Counted from the stretch's first letter, positions 38,841 to 48,675 are shown. The stretch: DNA of 64,000 bases from Azolla caroliniana (GCA_043228905.1 JBHGNT010000008.1:20956001-21020000), one strand, 5' to 3'. Numbers and translations are program-made. Notes: generated by a model not told the origin, from the sequence alone.

Positions 38841-41198
38841 ATGACTAGACATGCAAACTGGTTTGAAAGGTTAAGAGAACCAGAGATTCCTGGCTATGTA
38901 CAGACGGGTGATAATAGTACTCACCAAATAGAACATGTTGGAGATATCCCATTGTGGGAAGAAAAAGGAAAGACTAAGTATATGTTGAATGTAATGCATG
39001 TTCCAAATCTTGCTAAGAATCTAATTTCTGTTGGACAGATAGTAGAGCAAGGTATGCAAGTAATGTTTAAGCAAAGTGGATGCTATATAGAAAAGAATGG
39101 GAAGCTCATTGCAAAAGGAAAACGACAAGGAAGAATGTTTATTCTGGATGTTGACATGCCTAGACAGATTTCAGCTATGTTTGCAAATGGAATGAGTGTA
39201 GTCTCAGATGTGGAAATGTGGCATAAAAGGATTGGCCACATAAGTATGCAAACCCTAATGAATATGTTGAGAAAAGATGCAGTGGCTGGACTGCCAAAAC
39301 TGAAAAATTGTGAAATGGGAAAGATATGTGAAGCATGTCAATATGGAAAGCAAAATAGGTTGCCATTCCCTCATGAAAGACATGTAAGTAAAAATTTGTT
39401 GGATTTGGTACATACGGATGTATGGGGACCAACTAAGAATGCATCTATCGGTGGCTGCAGATTCTATGTAACTTTTATTGATGATTGCTCAAGGAAAACA
39501 TGGGTGTACTTCATGAAAGAGAAAAGTGAAGTGTTTGAATGTTTTCATAAGTTTAAATGCATGGTAGAAAAGCAGGCAGGTACAAGAATAAAATGTTTAA
39601 GATCTGATGGAGGAGGAGAGTATTTCTCCAATGAATTTTTTGATTTTCTATGCAATCAGGGAATAAGGAGACAGTTCACATGTAGATATACTCCACAGCA
39701 AAATGGAGTTGCTGAGAGGAAAAACAGAACATTGGTGAACATTGCAAGGGCTTTGATGACAGAGAAGAATATGTCATTGTACTATTGGGCAGAAGTTGTA
39801 AATACAGCAAATTATATTCTAAATAGATGTATAACATCGGGAGTACATGAAGCAACTCCTGAAGAGTGTTTCTATGGAAGGAAACCTAGTTTAGAACACT
39901 TAAAAGTGTTTGGATGCCTTGCATATGTACATGTGCTTGCAGAAGTAAGAAGTAAGCTGGATCCAAAAGCAGAAAAATGTATTTTTGTTGGCTATTCAGA
40001 AGAACAAAAAGGGTATAGATGCTATAACCCTGTAAAAAAGAAGATTGTGACAAGTAGGGATGTAATCTTTGATGAATTAGCCAACTGGTACAGTCCAAAA
40101 CAGAATCCAGAGACTGATGAAGACAATGAGATTGAAGATAGAGACAAATCTGAAAATGTAGAATACTGCCACAAAGATGGAAACAAGGTTGGACAACAAA
40201 GTCCAACATCAACAAAATGTTCTGGACCATCAAAAAGCTCAAATGGTAAATCTGATTCAAATTCTTGGAGTGGAAAAAGTGGAGGACACAAAAAATGTGA
40301 TGATAAAAAAGGAAAACAGAAAATGCCAGAGTATGAAATGTTGGATGACTTGTCTAAAAACATGGAAGATGAGGATTCAGATATGTCATTGGATGATCTT
40401 CTTGGTATAAGAGGATTGAAAATCCCTGGTATGGAAAAAGCATTGAAGGATGAAAATCAGAAACTAAGAAGATCAGATAGAGAGAAAAAAACTGTTGAAA
40501 GATTTGGTTATGATACATATATGGCTATGCATTATGCATATATGTCTAAGGTGGTACAAATCCCTAATCCAAGTAGTTTTGATGAGGCTAAAACTGAGAA
40601 GAAATGGGTGGATGCAATGCAAGAAGAGATTGATGCATTGGCTGAAAACAGAACATGGGATTTAGTGAAGTTACCAAAAGGAAAAAATGTGGTAGGTTGC
40701 AAATGGGTCTACAAGACAAAGCATGATTCCAGTGGGAATGTAAGTGGACATAAAGCAAGATTTGTTGCAAAGGGATATGCCCAAATGCAAGGAATTGATT
40801 ACGATGAGACATTTGCACCGATTGCAAAGATGGCAACATTGAGGACATTACTGGCTGTAGATGCAACCAAAAGATGGTTTCTTCATCATATGGATGTAAA
40901 AAATGCCTTTTTACATGGTAACTTGGAAGAAGAAGTGTATATGTATCAACCACTAGGTTTTGAAGATAGGAAGCATCCAGATTATGTATGTAAGCTAAAA
41001 AAGGCTCTCTATGGACTGAAACAGGCACCAAGAGCATGGCACAGAGAACTTTCAAATTATCTGAAAAAACTTAACTTCAAAATGTCAAAGGTTGATTCAT
41101 CATTGTATGTTAAAAGGAAAGATGATTGTATTGTTGTGATTCTGATTTATGTTGATGATCTCATCATTGGAGGTGATTCCATGGATGAAATAAGCTGA
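38841..41198 (+). CDS. Copia G integrase and reverse transcriptase (785-codon open frame)
   Basis: Continuation of the G polyprotein after D3. Protease remainder (HVPNLAKNLISVGQIVEQG), pre-integrase (WHKRIGHISMQTLMNML, CEACQYGKQNRLPF), integrase core D in HTDVWGP (about 39415), D in CLRSDGGGEYF (about 39600), E in PQQNGVAERKNR (about 39700). After an acidic/Lys-rich linker (about 40100-40480) RT begins ([39 protein letters not shown]) with the catalytic YVDDLIIGG at about 41150. A one-base deletion at about 41198 ends the frame. The best-preserved polyprotein in the window. Confidence 0.94.
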   Translation: MTRHANWFERLREPEIPGYVQTGDNSTHQIEHVGDIPLWEEKGKTKYMLNVMHVPNLAKNLISVGQIVEQGMQVMFKQSGCYIEKNGKLIAKGKRQGRMFILDVDMPRQISAMFANGMSVVSDVEMWHKRIGHISMQTLMNMLRKDAVAGLPKLKNCEMGKICEACQYGKQNRLPFPHERHVSKNLLDLVHTDVWGPTKNASIGGCRFYVTFIDDCSRKTWVYFMKEKSEVFECFHKFKCMVEKQAGTRIKCLRSDGGGEYFSNEFFDFLCNQGIRRQFTCRYTPQQNGVAERKNRTLVNIARALMTEKNMSLYYWAEVVNTANYILNRCITSGVHEATPEECFYGRKPSLEHLKVFGCLAYVHVLAEVRSKLDPKAEKCIFVGYSEEQKGYRCYNPVKKKIVTSRDVIFDELANWYSPKQNPETDEDNEIEDRDKSENVEYCHKDGNKVGQQSPTSTKCSGPSKSSNGKSDSNSWSGKSGGHKKCDDKKGKQKMPEYEMLDDLSKNMEDEDSDMSLDDLLGIRGLKIPGMEKALKDENQKLRRSDREKKTVERFGYDTYMAMHYAYMSKVVQIPNPSSFDEAKTEKKWVDAMQEEIDALAENRTWDLVKLPKGKNVVGCKWVYKTKHDSSGNVSGHKARFVAKGYAQMQGIDYDETFAPIAKMATLRTLLAVDATKRWFLHHMDVKNAFLHGNLEEEVYMYQPLGFEDRKHPDYVCKLKKALYGLKQAPRAWHRELSNYLKKLNFKMSKVDSSLYVKRKDDCIVVILIYVDDLIIGGDSMDEIS

Positions 41199-42144
41199 AA
41201 ATAAATTTGGAAATGCAGTTTCATATGAAAGATTTGGGAGATCTGAGATATTTTTTGGGTATTGAAATCATCATATCTGAAAGTGGTATATATGTGTTGC
41301 AAAGAAATATGCAACAACTATGTTGAAAAAGTATGGTATGCTTGGATGCAAACCTATTGGAGTACCACTAGATAAAAACTGCAAATTGAGGGCTGATTTG
41401 GGAGCCAAAATAGAGGATGTAAACATGTACAGGTCTATGATGGGCAGCCTTATTTATTTGACCATAACAAGACCTGATTTGAGTTATGTAGTTGGATTAG
41501 TCAGCCAATTTATGCAACAACCAACAAAGCCACATTTGAACTGCATTAGAAGAATTATGAGGTATGTAAAAGCTACTCAGAACTATGGATTGTTTTACAG
41601 GGCTGATTTGGACATAGATCTGGAAGGAAATACAGATGTTGATTGGGCTGGAAGCCAAATAGATAGAAGATCCACAAGTGGATATATGTTTACATTGGGA
41701 AGTGCAGGTATTTCATGGAGTAGCAAGAAACAAGCTATTGTTGCATTGTCTAGTACTGAAGCTGAGTACAGAGGAACCGCCATAGCCACTTGTGAAGAGG
41801 TCTGGATCAGAAGATTGCTTGTTGATTTGGGAGAGTATATAGATGGTACTGTCACAATTTGGTGTGACAATATGAGCAGCATTCAGCATGCAAAAAACCC
41901 AATGTTCCATGCAAGAACAAAGCACATTGAAGTGCATTATCACTTTGTTAGAGAAAAAGTGATTGAAGGAGAAGTTGATCTAGTGTATGTGAATACAAAT
42001 CAGCAGGTTGTTGATATTCTCACAAAGGGATTGAGTGTGGAAAAGCATACAGAGTTTCGGAACATGATGGGAGTTGTAGACACTGATATGATGGCTGAAA
42101 AGCATCATGGAAAAGAAGTTGTAGATAACCCCAAGAAAGGGTAA
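41199..42144 (+). pseudogene. Copia G RT end and RNase H (frameshifted)
   Basis: Between 41198 and 41320 the reading passes through the frame with MKDLGDLRYFLGIEIIISES and shifts back near 41310 (LQRK|YATTML), two separate one-base deletions. Then open to 42144: LIYLTITRPDLSYVVGLVSQ, RNase H DWAGSQIDRRSTSGYMF, STEAEYRG, WCDNMSSIQHAKNPM and HTEFRNMMGVV. The last ~30 codons are followed by AGCTTGAGGGGGAG, the polypurine tract (42149-42162). Confidence 0.92.
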
Positions 42145-42341
42145 GTTGAGCTTGAGGGGGAGTGTTGAGAAGCAAGCTCAACATGGTATGTGATGCTTAT
42201 TGGGAAATAAGCTATAGTAGTTATTTAGCTACTTGTGAACATAAAGGAGAAACAGCTAATTAGCTACTGACAGCTATTTAGCGACTGACAACTAATTAGC
42301 TACAGGCAGCTAATTAGCTGCATATGTAAGTAACTTATTAC

Positions 42342-43096
42342 TGTTGGGAGACAGGTCCCTCCGGATGGGAAGGGAGAAGAACAGTGTCGACGAACAGGCC
42401 GAGGCCGAAACCGGAAGAGGAGTACCCGGCTACGGAGAGCCGGATGGTGCAGACCCGGTGTGAACCGGATGAAGAGTACCCGGCTACGGAGAGCCGGATG
42501 GTGCAGACCCGGTGTGAACCGGATGAAGAGTACCCGGCTACGGAGAGCCGGATGGTACAAACCCAGTATGAACCGGATGAAGAGTACCCGGCTACAGAGA
42601 GTCGGATGGTACAGACCCGGTATGAACCGGATGAAGAGGCATATTAGTAAATATGTTTCTGATAGTCCATTGCGGCTACATTTGTAAATAGCCGAAAAGT
42701 CATATTAGTATAAATATGACTTAGGGCAAACTTTTAGAAATAGTTGTTGTCATTCTTGTTGGTGCAAGAATAGAGAGTGTGCGTAACTGTACAGAGAGAG
42801 AGAGAGAGAGAGAGAAAGAAAGAGGTCATTGCCTCTGTTGTAACCGCCGCCTGTGGCGAAGATCTGTGAGCACGAGGTCGGTGCCTCAGTGAACTCAATG
42901 TTGTACATTTCATCATAGTGATAGTTTGCAGCCTGTGGGCTGCCGTGGTTTTTCCCCTAGTTTGGGGTTTTCCACGTAAACCTCCTGTGTACCTTGTCTC
43001 TTCTTTGTGTCGCGTTTTATTTCCCGTTTTTTGTGTATCATTCTAAGCTCGGTTGTGGCCGAGCGTTGCGCATAAGGAACGTTGTAGTTCCCATCA
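42342..43096 (+). repeat. Solo LTR F' (755 bp)
   Basis: TGTTGGGAGACAGG... to ...GTAGTTCCCATCA, perfect 5-bp duplication ATTAC (42337-42341, 43097-43101). Related to the copia F LTR. Carries four 54-bp repeats near its start, a TATA region (AGTATAAATATGACTTAG near 42710) and a GA tract (42794-42816). Confidence 0.9.
42420..42640. repeat. 54-bp tandem repeat in LTR F', open in frame
   Basis: Unit GAAGAGTACCCGGCTACGGA... at about 42415 (with a 3-base addition), 42470, 42524 and 42578, exactly 54 bp apart. The plus frame 42384-42647 reads four times EEYPATESRMVQTRCEPD with few changes. The minus frame is also open (42300-42560). Confidence 0.85.
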
Positions 43097-43395
43097 ATTA
43101 CTTAGGTAAAAAGTAAGAGAGTAGGTAAATAAGAAATATACAGGAAGTAGAACTCTAAGAGAGAGAGTGAGGATAGAGAGGAAGAACTTAGAGAGTGAGA
43201 GTAGAAGAGAGAAACAGACAAGAGCAAGTAAAGCTCTGCGTGTAATGAAATAGAAGAAGTTTTGGCTGCTACAGAGGTAAGTCTCCTTCCCCCTTCCCTT
43301 CTGTGTTTGAGCACCAAAACGATCCAGCACACCACGATCCATCGCGCACATAAAGAAGAGCCCGAGTGCCTTCTTCACATTTTTTTAACATCAAG

Positions 43396-43754
43396 AAGGA
43401 TGCATTTGCATGACTAAGAGTACCTGACTAAAGAATCCTTGGAATTGTGAGCGCGTTCCATCGAATTTCACAGGAAGACCAATCTTGGGCTCTTTATGAA
43501 GTCCTTGGGGACTTGATCCTTGTTGTTGTAACGCTACGATGGTTGCTTCGAGTTGTTGTACGCGTAACGCTAACTCCCCATGTTTGTTGTTGCAACTCCC
43601 CATGGTGTTGCTGCATTTGCTATATTTCTAAAGCAATTTGTTGAAGATCCCCTAACAATCGTTGGTTTTCCTATTCCAATGCAACGAATTTTTCTTTTAG
43701 ACACTATAGCTCAGAAAAAACGGATTGATATTCCTGGGCGCTAACAGTAGCCAT
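43396..43754 (-). pseudogene. D2 gag N-terminus
   Basis: Minus strand from ATG 43754 (MATVSAQEYQS). Includes the coiled-coil part and KEPKIGLPVKFDGTRSQFQG up to MQMHPS, where copia G begins. Frame-damaged between 43600 and 43700. Confidence 0.85.
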
Positions 43755-43824
43755 AGTATTGGAAAAAGGGGTAAGAGGATTAGGGAAACCGAAAAGAAGA
43801 CCAGAGGGAAATTTTGGTTCAAAC

Positions 43825-44192
43825 TGTCAGGAATAGTACTAAAACAGAGAGAGAATTAGTACTAGAGAAGGGAAGTACTATGACTACTAAGAGTACTGAC
43901 TGCGTAAGACTCACGAGAGAGAGAGAGGGTGATGATAACAAATGATATATTATGTGAAGAGTAAGTACAATATAGCTATGAGGCTTAAGACTGGCATTGA
44001 ACCAATTTGGTTCGAAATAATGCCTTGTGCCTCTTTTTATAGTGTTCTCAGGAATAGTCCTGAAGCTTCTAGAATGTTCTACAGAAATCTGGAATATACA
44101 AGAATTTTCGTATTACAATAGATAATGTAATGGTCAAGATCTCGACCCATATAACATAAGGTTATGGGTTCGAGTCTTGCCATATCATGACA
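43825..44192 (-). repeat. 5' LTR of D2
   Basis: 368 bp; minus strand TGTCATGATATGGC... to ...TATTCCTGACA. Shorter than D3 because the CT tract region is reduced. The plus strand holds the tRNA-like segment at 44131-44180. Confidence 0.9.
44128..44182 (+). other. tRNA-like segment in the D2 LTR
   Basis: TGGTCAAGATCTCGACCC (A-box-like start, 44131) and GGGTTCGAGTCTTGCC (B-box-like, 44166-44181), with an arm between. D1, D3 and D4 LTRs carry it too, always antisense to the LTR and within ~70 bases of its 5' end. T-stem pairing is poor, so it is a relic or only resembles a tRNA. Confidence 0.5.
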
Positions 44193-44501
44193 GTAGTCAT
44201 GTTGTTGTTTAGATAATTGTGTATAGATAGAGAGCGAGATACTCTGTTGTAATCGCCGGTTGGCAAAGATACAAAGCTCGAGGTTGTTGCCTCCAAGTCT
44301 CTATTTGTACCTTTCCTATATAGTGATAGTTTGGAGTCCGTGGGCTCCCCTGGTTTTCCATGTAAACACTTTGTGTATCCTCTATCGTTCTCTGTGTGTG
44401 TAAGTGCGCTCACTCCCAACTTCCCATTTTTGTGTTTGATTTCCATCCAACTAATTCAAGACTCGATTGTGGCTTAGCAATATTCCGCTATTTTCTTCAC
44501 A
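44193..44501 (+). repeat. 3' LTR of copia F, second part
   Basis: Resumes after D2 with the GTAGT duplication. Shares with F' the words CTCTGTTGTAA, AGTGATAGTTT, GTGGGCT and ATTGTGGCT. The exact end is uncertain; TTCACA at 44501 precedes recognisable C3 protease sequence. Confidence 0.7.
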
Positions 44502-45183
44502 ATTTTACTGATCACATTCACCCCGGAGCCGCTGTTGACAATGCAACCTGTGATTTCCTGCCCTTGCAGCACCACCTTGATGGCTGGGTTGTGGTGATCT
44601 GCCACCGCTGGGCCGGTGCTAGACTCTGTATAGTTGGCCGAAATCTCTAGCCCCGCATCCGGTTTTCCACGATCTGTCGAAATCGAGGGACGAGTCATAG
44701 TAATATATCCATGGTCAACGTAATTTCGCACTCAGCCAGGGCTTGCCATATCGGGTCTGGCTTTAGAGACCTACCTTCCATATGTGTGGCAGTGAAGCCA
44801 GAATCTTGCCACATGCTTTCCAAATTGGCTTCATTCGCCTTCTCTACCTAAGCCGGTGCAGCTTTGTGGATCTCCTCTTGCTCCGCCCAGTCCGTGTTTT
44901 TCGCCTTACTGCGTGTTGTGACCCGTTGGACATCAGTCGGCGATCGTATTCACTTCTGGCCCTTTCCCTTTATCGCGTTTTGGGCACTGAGTTGCATAAT
45001 GATTTGGTTGTTGGCAAACAAAACAGTGAACGTTGGACTCACCTTTTTCAACGATCGGTGTTGTAGTGATCTCCACGGGTGCTTGACGGAGCACTGCCTG
45101 TCCACCGCGATTGTTGGTGGTACGCCAGTTATCATAGCGCCGCCCCCTCCGCGGGTTGTAACGATCGTTGTTCGGATACTCCT
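44502..45183 (-). pseudogene. C3: gag zinc knuckle and protease of a C-type Ty3 element
   Basis: Minus strand. The knuckle C-F-V-C-Q-Q-P-N-H-Y-A-T-Q-C is at about 45010, the Lys/Glu linker (KGKGPEVNTI), a gag tail (DPIWQALAECEITLTM), then the protease start with N-S-G-S-G-V-N-V (about 44545). The catalytic Asp has become Asn. Cut at the F LTR on one side and by the D4 LTR at 45184. Frameshifts near 44735 and 44860. It shows gag and protease in one frame in this family. Confidence 0.8.
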
Positions 45184-45561
45184 TGTAAGGAACAGTACTA
45201 AGAGATGTGAATTAGTACTAAGAGAGAGAAAAGGATGTAGAACTCACAAGAGAAGGAGAGAGAGAGAGAGAGGGAGAATGATGATAACAAAAGATATATT
45301 ATATTATATGAAGAGTGAGGCTTAAGACTGACGTTGAACCTATTTGGTTTGAAATAATGCTTTGTGCCTCCTTTTATAGTGTTCTCAAAAGTACTCCTAA
45401 AGTTTCTAGAATGTTCCAGAGAAATCTGGAATATACATCAATTTTTTATAGTAAAACTTAAATGAAAATAATATTCCTTGTATTACAATACATGGCCTAA
45501 TGGTAAGAGTTCGACCCATGTAATATAAGGTCATGGGTTCAAGTCTTGCCATATTATGACA
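45184..45561 (-). repeat. 3' LTR of chromovirus D4
   Basis: 378 bp, TGTAAGGAACAG... to ...CATATTATGACA (plus). Holds a GA tract (45256-45272), a TATA box on the minus strand (ACTATAAAAGGAGG), and the tRNA-like segment at 45491-45552 with GGGTTCAAGTC as B box. Confidence 0.88.
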
Positions 45562-46215
45562 CTATCCCCCTTTTAAAACGATGAGTGTCACGAGTCGTTT
45601 TGGATTGAGGACCCAATTTTTCTGGATATTGATGATGAAAGTCTTCAAGAAGAGCACGAGCATTGGTCACATTCTCTGTTGGTTCCCAAGTACGCTCGTT
45701 GGAACTATATCCTAGCCAATCGACTAAATAATAGAGCTTGTTGCAAACAATCTTGGAATCGAGGATGGCGGCAACCTCGTACTCAAGTTCATCTTCAAGT
45801 TCGATCGGGGGTGGAGGTTGTTTAATACGACCTAGGATGGTGTTGTCTTGATAGGGTCCGAGAAGAGAACTGTGAAACACCGGATGTATCTGAAGTTGCG
45901 GAGGTAGATCGAGACAAAAAGCGACATCATTAATTTCTCCGATAATACGGAAAGGACCTAATCGCCGATATTCCAACTTCTCGCATGGGCGAGTAGTCTT
46001 GATGTGTCATCGTAGTAGCCATACCCGATCGCCAATGTTAAAACTGGATGGAAGGCGATGACGATCTGCGTAAACCGTGTGTGTGTTCGTTGAGCGTGCT
46101 TTAGATGAATAGATAAATCCGCTTGTATCTTGTGTAACCGCTCCAAACGATCCTCTGCGCAAGGATTTGTGGGTAACTTTGGAGTTTCAAATACACACCA
46201 CCGGGGGTGACAACC
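45554..46215 (-). pseudogene. D4 chromodomain and integrase C-terminus
   Basis: Minus-strand open frame 45976-45554: RRLGPFRIIGEINDVAFCLD, HPVFHSSLLGPY, then chromodomain YEVAAILDSKIVCNKLYYLV and DWLGYSSNERTWE with the aromatic residues kept. The stop is the first bases of the LTR. Upstream (46146-45958) is the integrase tail, to the B2 insertion at 46215. D4 is clearly diverged from D1-D3. Confidence 0.88.
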
Positions 46216-46532
46216 TGTTGTTGGGGTGGGGAGTGAAACCTAGAATGGTTTCACCCCCCTCCCAAGGGGGTAAGTTAGAGAGAGAGCAAGAGAGAAAGAT
46301 AAATAGGAAATGACGCCAAATGAAAGGGGAAAAAACTATTTCTCATTACATGACCTATAAGGGTTTTATATAATACATAATGTCACAGTAAATAATATGT
46401 CCGTTACAAAAAGAGACCGTTACATTCTTGTCACACATACTCATCCTCACACTCATATACATTACACATACCAAACAACCCCTTTAACGTGTTTTACCCT
46501 TATACCGCCCCGTACAACTCCTATGGGTAACA
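46216..46532 (-). repeat. 3' LTR of B2
   Basis: TGTTGTTGGGGTGGG...CTATGGGTAACA. Same inverted repeat GGTGAAAC/GGTTTCACC near its outer end as in B1. It lacks about 26 bp present in the other LTR (GTGCATGTGCTCACACAT region). Confidence 0.88.
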
Positions 46533-47008
46533 CATGGCACGCCTATGGGACAGTGCATCGCATGGTGAACCCACTCGCCATGGCAACTATCAACAACCGG
46601 AACTCCATCAGTCGTCTCAACGGTCGGAAATCTATCGACCGGATCATAGCTCTACGATCGATAACTTCGATCGGACCATTGCTTGACTCGAACCTTCTCG
46701 TTCGGTCAGCATGTCGCTCAATTGGATCACACACCAATTGGCTCCTCCATTGCGGCATGGGCCTTTCATGATTCTGTTACATGTATGTGTATTTTTCAGT
46801 TTCGTCATGTGAATTGAGCTTTGTATTTTGTACCCTTGGTCTCTAAAAATTTTACTCTCAAGTTTTTTTTTTTTTTTTCAAATTTTATTTTTGGCCCTTA
46901 AGTTTTCGAAATTCTGCATTCTGCCCTCCACTTTTTGAAATCTCACGTCATGCCCTTGAGCTTTTGAAATTTCATCTTCTCTGCCCTTATGTTTCTGAAA
47001 TTTTCTCT

Positions 47009-47437
47009 TCATACCCCTCTTCTCTTTCTTTGTTTCCTTCTGTCTCCTCTTTTTCTTCTTTCTTTTCTTCTTCTGCATTCTTCTCTTCTTCTGCTTTCTG
47101 TTTTCATCTCTGTCTGTGTCTTCGTGGCCGTCACTCGGCCCTTCTCTTGGTCACGCGTCTCGGCCATACTCTCGAGCGCACATCTCGGCCATCCTCTCGG
47201 CCGTATTTTCAACCGCGCCTCTCGGTCGCAGGTCTCGTCTTGGCCATACTCTTGGCCGCGGGTCCTGGCCTTACTCTCGACTGCACGTCTCGGCCGTCTT
47301 CTCGGCCATGCGTCTCGGTCGTGCCTCTCTTGGCCGTACTCTCGGCCACGCATATTTGTCGTACTCTTGGCCACACTTCTCGGCCGTGCATCTCGGCTAT
47401 CTTCTCGGCAGTGCTCTCGGCCATTCGTCGCCGCCAC
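47009..47437 (-). CDS. Charged repeat ORF of B2 (unknown)
   Basis: 142 codons on the minus strand across the 25-bp array (about 47120-47430). It is Arg/Asp/Glu/Lys-rich, with DAWPRRRPRR-like repeats and a Lys/Arg-rich end RRKQRKRRGV. The equivalent frame in B1 ends in almost the same residues. No signal peptide or membrane segment. See B1 for the caveat that all frames of the array stay open. Confidence 0.25.
   Translation of the reverse strand: MAATNGREHCREDSRDARPRSVAKSTTNMRGREYGQERHDRDAWPRRRPRRAVESKARTRGQEYGQDETCDREARLKIRPRGWPRCALESMAETRDQEKGRVTATKTQTEMKTESRRREECRRRKERRKRGDRRKQRKRRGV
47150..47430. repeat. 25-bp minisatellite of B2
   Basis: The same CTCGGCCGTACTCTCGGCCA-type units as in B1, about ten copies with half-unit losses. 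Confidence 0.75.
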
Positions 47438-48245
47438 TCAGCCGTTGTTCGGGCAATTGCCATTGTTCGACCACCACTCGGCTGCTGTCGGACACTGTCT
47501 GGGAAATCCCCGCCGCCATTCGGCCCTTGTTCTATAATCGCCTTTGTTTGATTGCCACCACTCTGGCCATTGTTCAGCCATTCCGGCAAGTCTCCGTGGA
47601 CTGTCTCTCCGTGGACTGTCTCTGTTGTCGTGTGGACTGTCTCTGTTGTCGTCCGCAGGCTGTTGCCGTTCATCGGTCATCGTTGGTGGCGGTTGTCGGC
47701 CAATTTCTCTATTCGTCGTCGCTGTCACCGTCAGCTTCTTCGCCGTTCGCCGGTCGTTTCTATCTGGCCACCGTTGTCTCTGTCGGCTGCCTGCCCACTG
47801 GCCTACTCTATACCGGCTGGTCGATTGTCCCCCGAGCACAACTCATCGACCTCTTCCTAGAAAATATTGTGGCCATGGAAGATTCTTCTTGCCTTTGCAT
47901 TGGTTGTTGCCTCATCTTCTGATTATGAAGAGCACCTTGAGGCTTCATTGGAATGCTCCTCTCACAAGATACTGGCCTCTACTTCTCGTAATGACTAACC
48001 AAGTAAGATGATTTGGTGCCTGATGTGGTGGTCGGGGATGCGCTGCACTGACCATATGTTGTTGGTGATTGTGTCTAGATCTTTCTTGTGGCAAGAGCGT
48101 ACTGTTCCTCTCATCTCACCAACTCTTCTTGGCAATATCTGAGTTTCTTGAGAATCCCATTGACAGTATTCCCTTTCTTCACGAGAAATTCATGGTCCCA
48201 TGTCTTCATACGCTGATGATTTTCAATATGACATCTCTCCATCTC
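47438..48245. other. B2 internal region, non-coding
   Basis: GC-rich until about 47870, with short local duplications (GTGGACTGTCTCT three times at 47595-47645), then ordinary composition. Open frames on both strands look compositional. A possible continuation of the ORF at 48246 is visible on the minus strand near 48120-48240 (ENHQRMKTWDHEFL, ILKKLRYCQEEL) after a frame change. Confidence 0.5.
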
Positions 48246-48578
48246 CTAAGGGTTGTGTAATAGAACTTGAAACCAGTTCTCTACAAGAATTTTGGGTGCT
48301 TCTTTCGTCAGTCCCTTCAGCTTCTCCTCAGCTAGATCACAAATCTTTCTTTGAGAGTCAAGTCTTGCAACCAGAGCAGTACATGCATCTTGGTTTATAC
48401 TTGCATGTTCCGTGTATGCTAAACATTGTTGCATAGTGTCTCTAATCGTCTTCTCAAGGCATACTCCATATTGAGACTGTGATTCCAACCATTTCTTTTG
48501 CTTGTCAAGCTTCATAGGCAGTGTTGAGATCTCCATTGTTGACTGGCTCCCACACAGACAATACACGCACAAAACCAC
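48246..48578 (-). CDS. Helical ORF of unknown origin inside B2
   Basis: Minus strand; best start is the Met of MEISTLPMKLDKQKKWLESQ (about 48536), giving about 97 codons to the stop at 48246. The product is helical and charged (KTIRDTMQQCLAYTEHASIN, KICDLAEEKLKGLTKEAPK) with no repeats of low complexity, unlike its surroundings. A further coding-like piece lies downstream in another frame. It resembles no retrotransposon protein I know; a captured host gene fragment is the simplest idea. Unproven. Confidence 0.35.
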   Translation of the reverse strand: MVLCVYCLCGSQSTMEISTLPMKLDKQKKWLESQSQYGVCLEKTIRDTMQQCLAYTEHASINQDACTALVARLDSQRKICDLAEEKLKGLTKEAPKILVENWFQVLLHNP

Positions 48579-48672
48579 ACTCTTTTAACACAAAGATTGG
48601 CAGACACAGAGAGAGGGAAAGAGAGAGAGATTAGTGATAGAGAGGGGGAGTGTATCCTACAACAAGAAGACA

Positions 48673-48675
<3 letters not shown>

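Larger units (their letters stand above)
31490..43390 (+). mobile_element. Copia G, near-complete, with D3 and F' nested
   Basis: LTRs at 31490-31939 and 42163-43390 (the latter split by F'). A perfect 5-bp duplication TCAAG (31485-31489, 43391-43395) within D2 gag. Order: LTR, initiator-Met primer site (31940), gag, protease, integrase, RT, RNase H, purine tract, LTR. Lesions seen: one stop after gag, the D3 insertion at the protease, and two 1-base deletions in RT. LTRs differ at about 15 positions by eye, plus a ~18-bp insertion in the 3' copy. Confidence 0.94.
42163..43390 (+). repeat. 3' LTR of copia G, split by solo LTR F'
   Basis: LTR sequence at 42163-42341 and 43097-43390. Relative to the 5' copy it has an extra local duplication of TAATTAGCT(A)CAGGCAGC near 42293-42320. 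Ends TTTTTTTAACA. Confidence 0.92.
27204..44192 (-). mobile_element. Chromovirus D2 (minus), host of copia G
   Basis: A perfect 5-bp duplication GTAGT (27199-27203 and 44193-44197) brackets it inside the F LTR. On the minus strand: LTR (43825-44192), gag start, copia G insertion (31490-43390), gag remainder, protease-RT, RNase H, integrase, then a truncated 3' LTR (27204-27499). A deletion at 27499 joins the end of the integrase directly to the middle of the 3' LTR, removing the chromodomain, purine tract and LTR start. Confidence 0.92.

Noticed and set aside
44131-44182. Functional tRNA gene
   Set aside because: T-stem pairing is weak, the acceptor stem does not close, and the segment is part of a multi-copy LTR; reported only as tRNA-like.
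25300-45183. C4 and C3 as two ends of one C element containing copia F
   Set aside because: C4 reads on the plus strand and C3 on the minus strand, so they cannot be one simple element.
46964-47922. Long plus-strand ORFs (up to 268 codons) in B2
   Set aside because: Products are Ser/Leu/Arg-rich readings of the 25-bp array and GC-rich text; alternative frames equally open.
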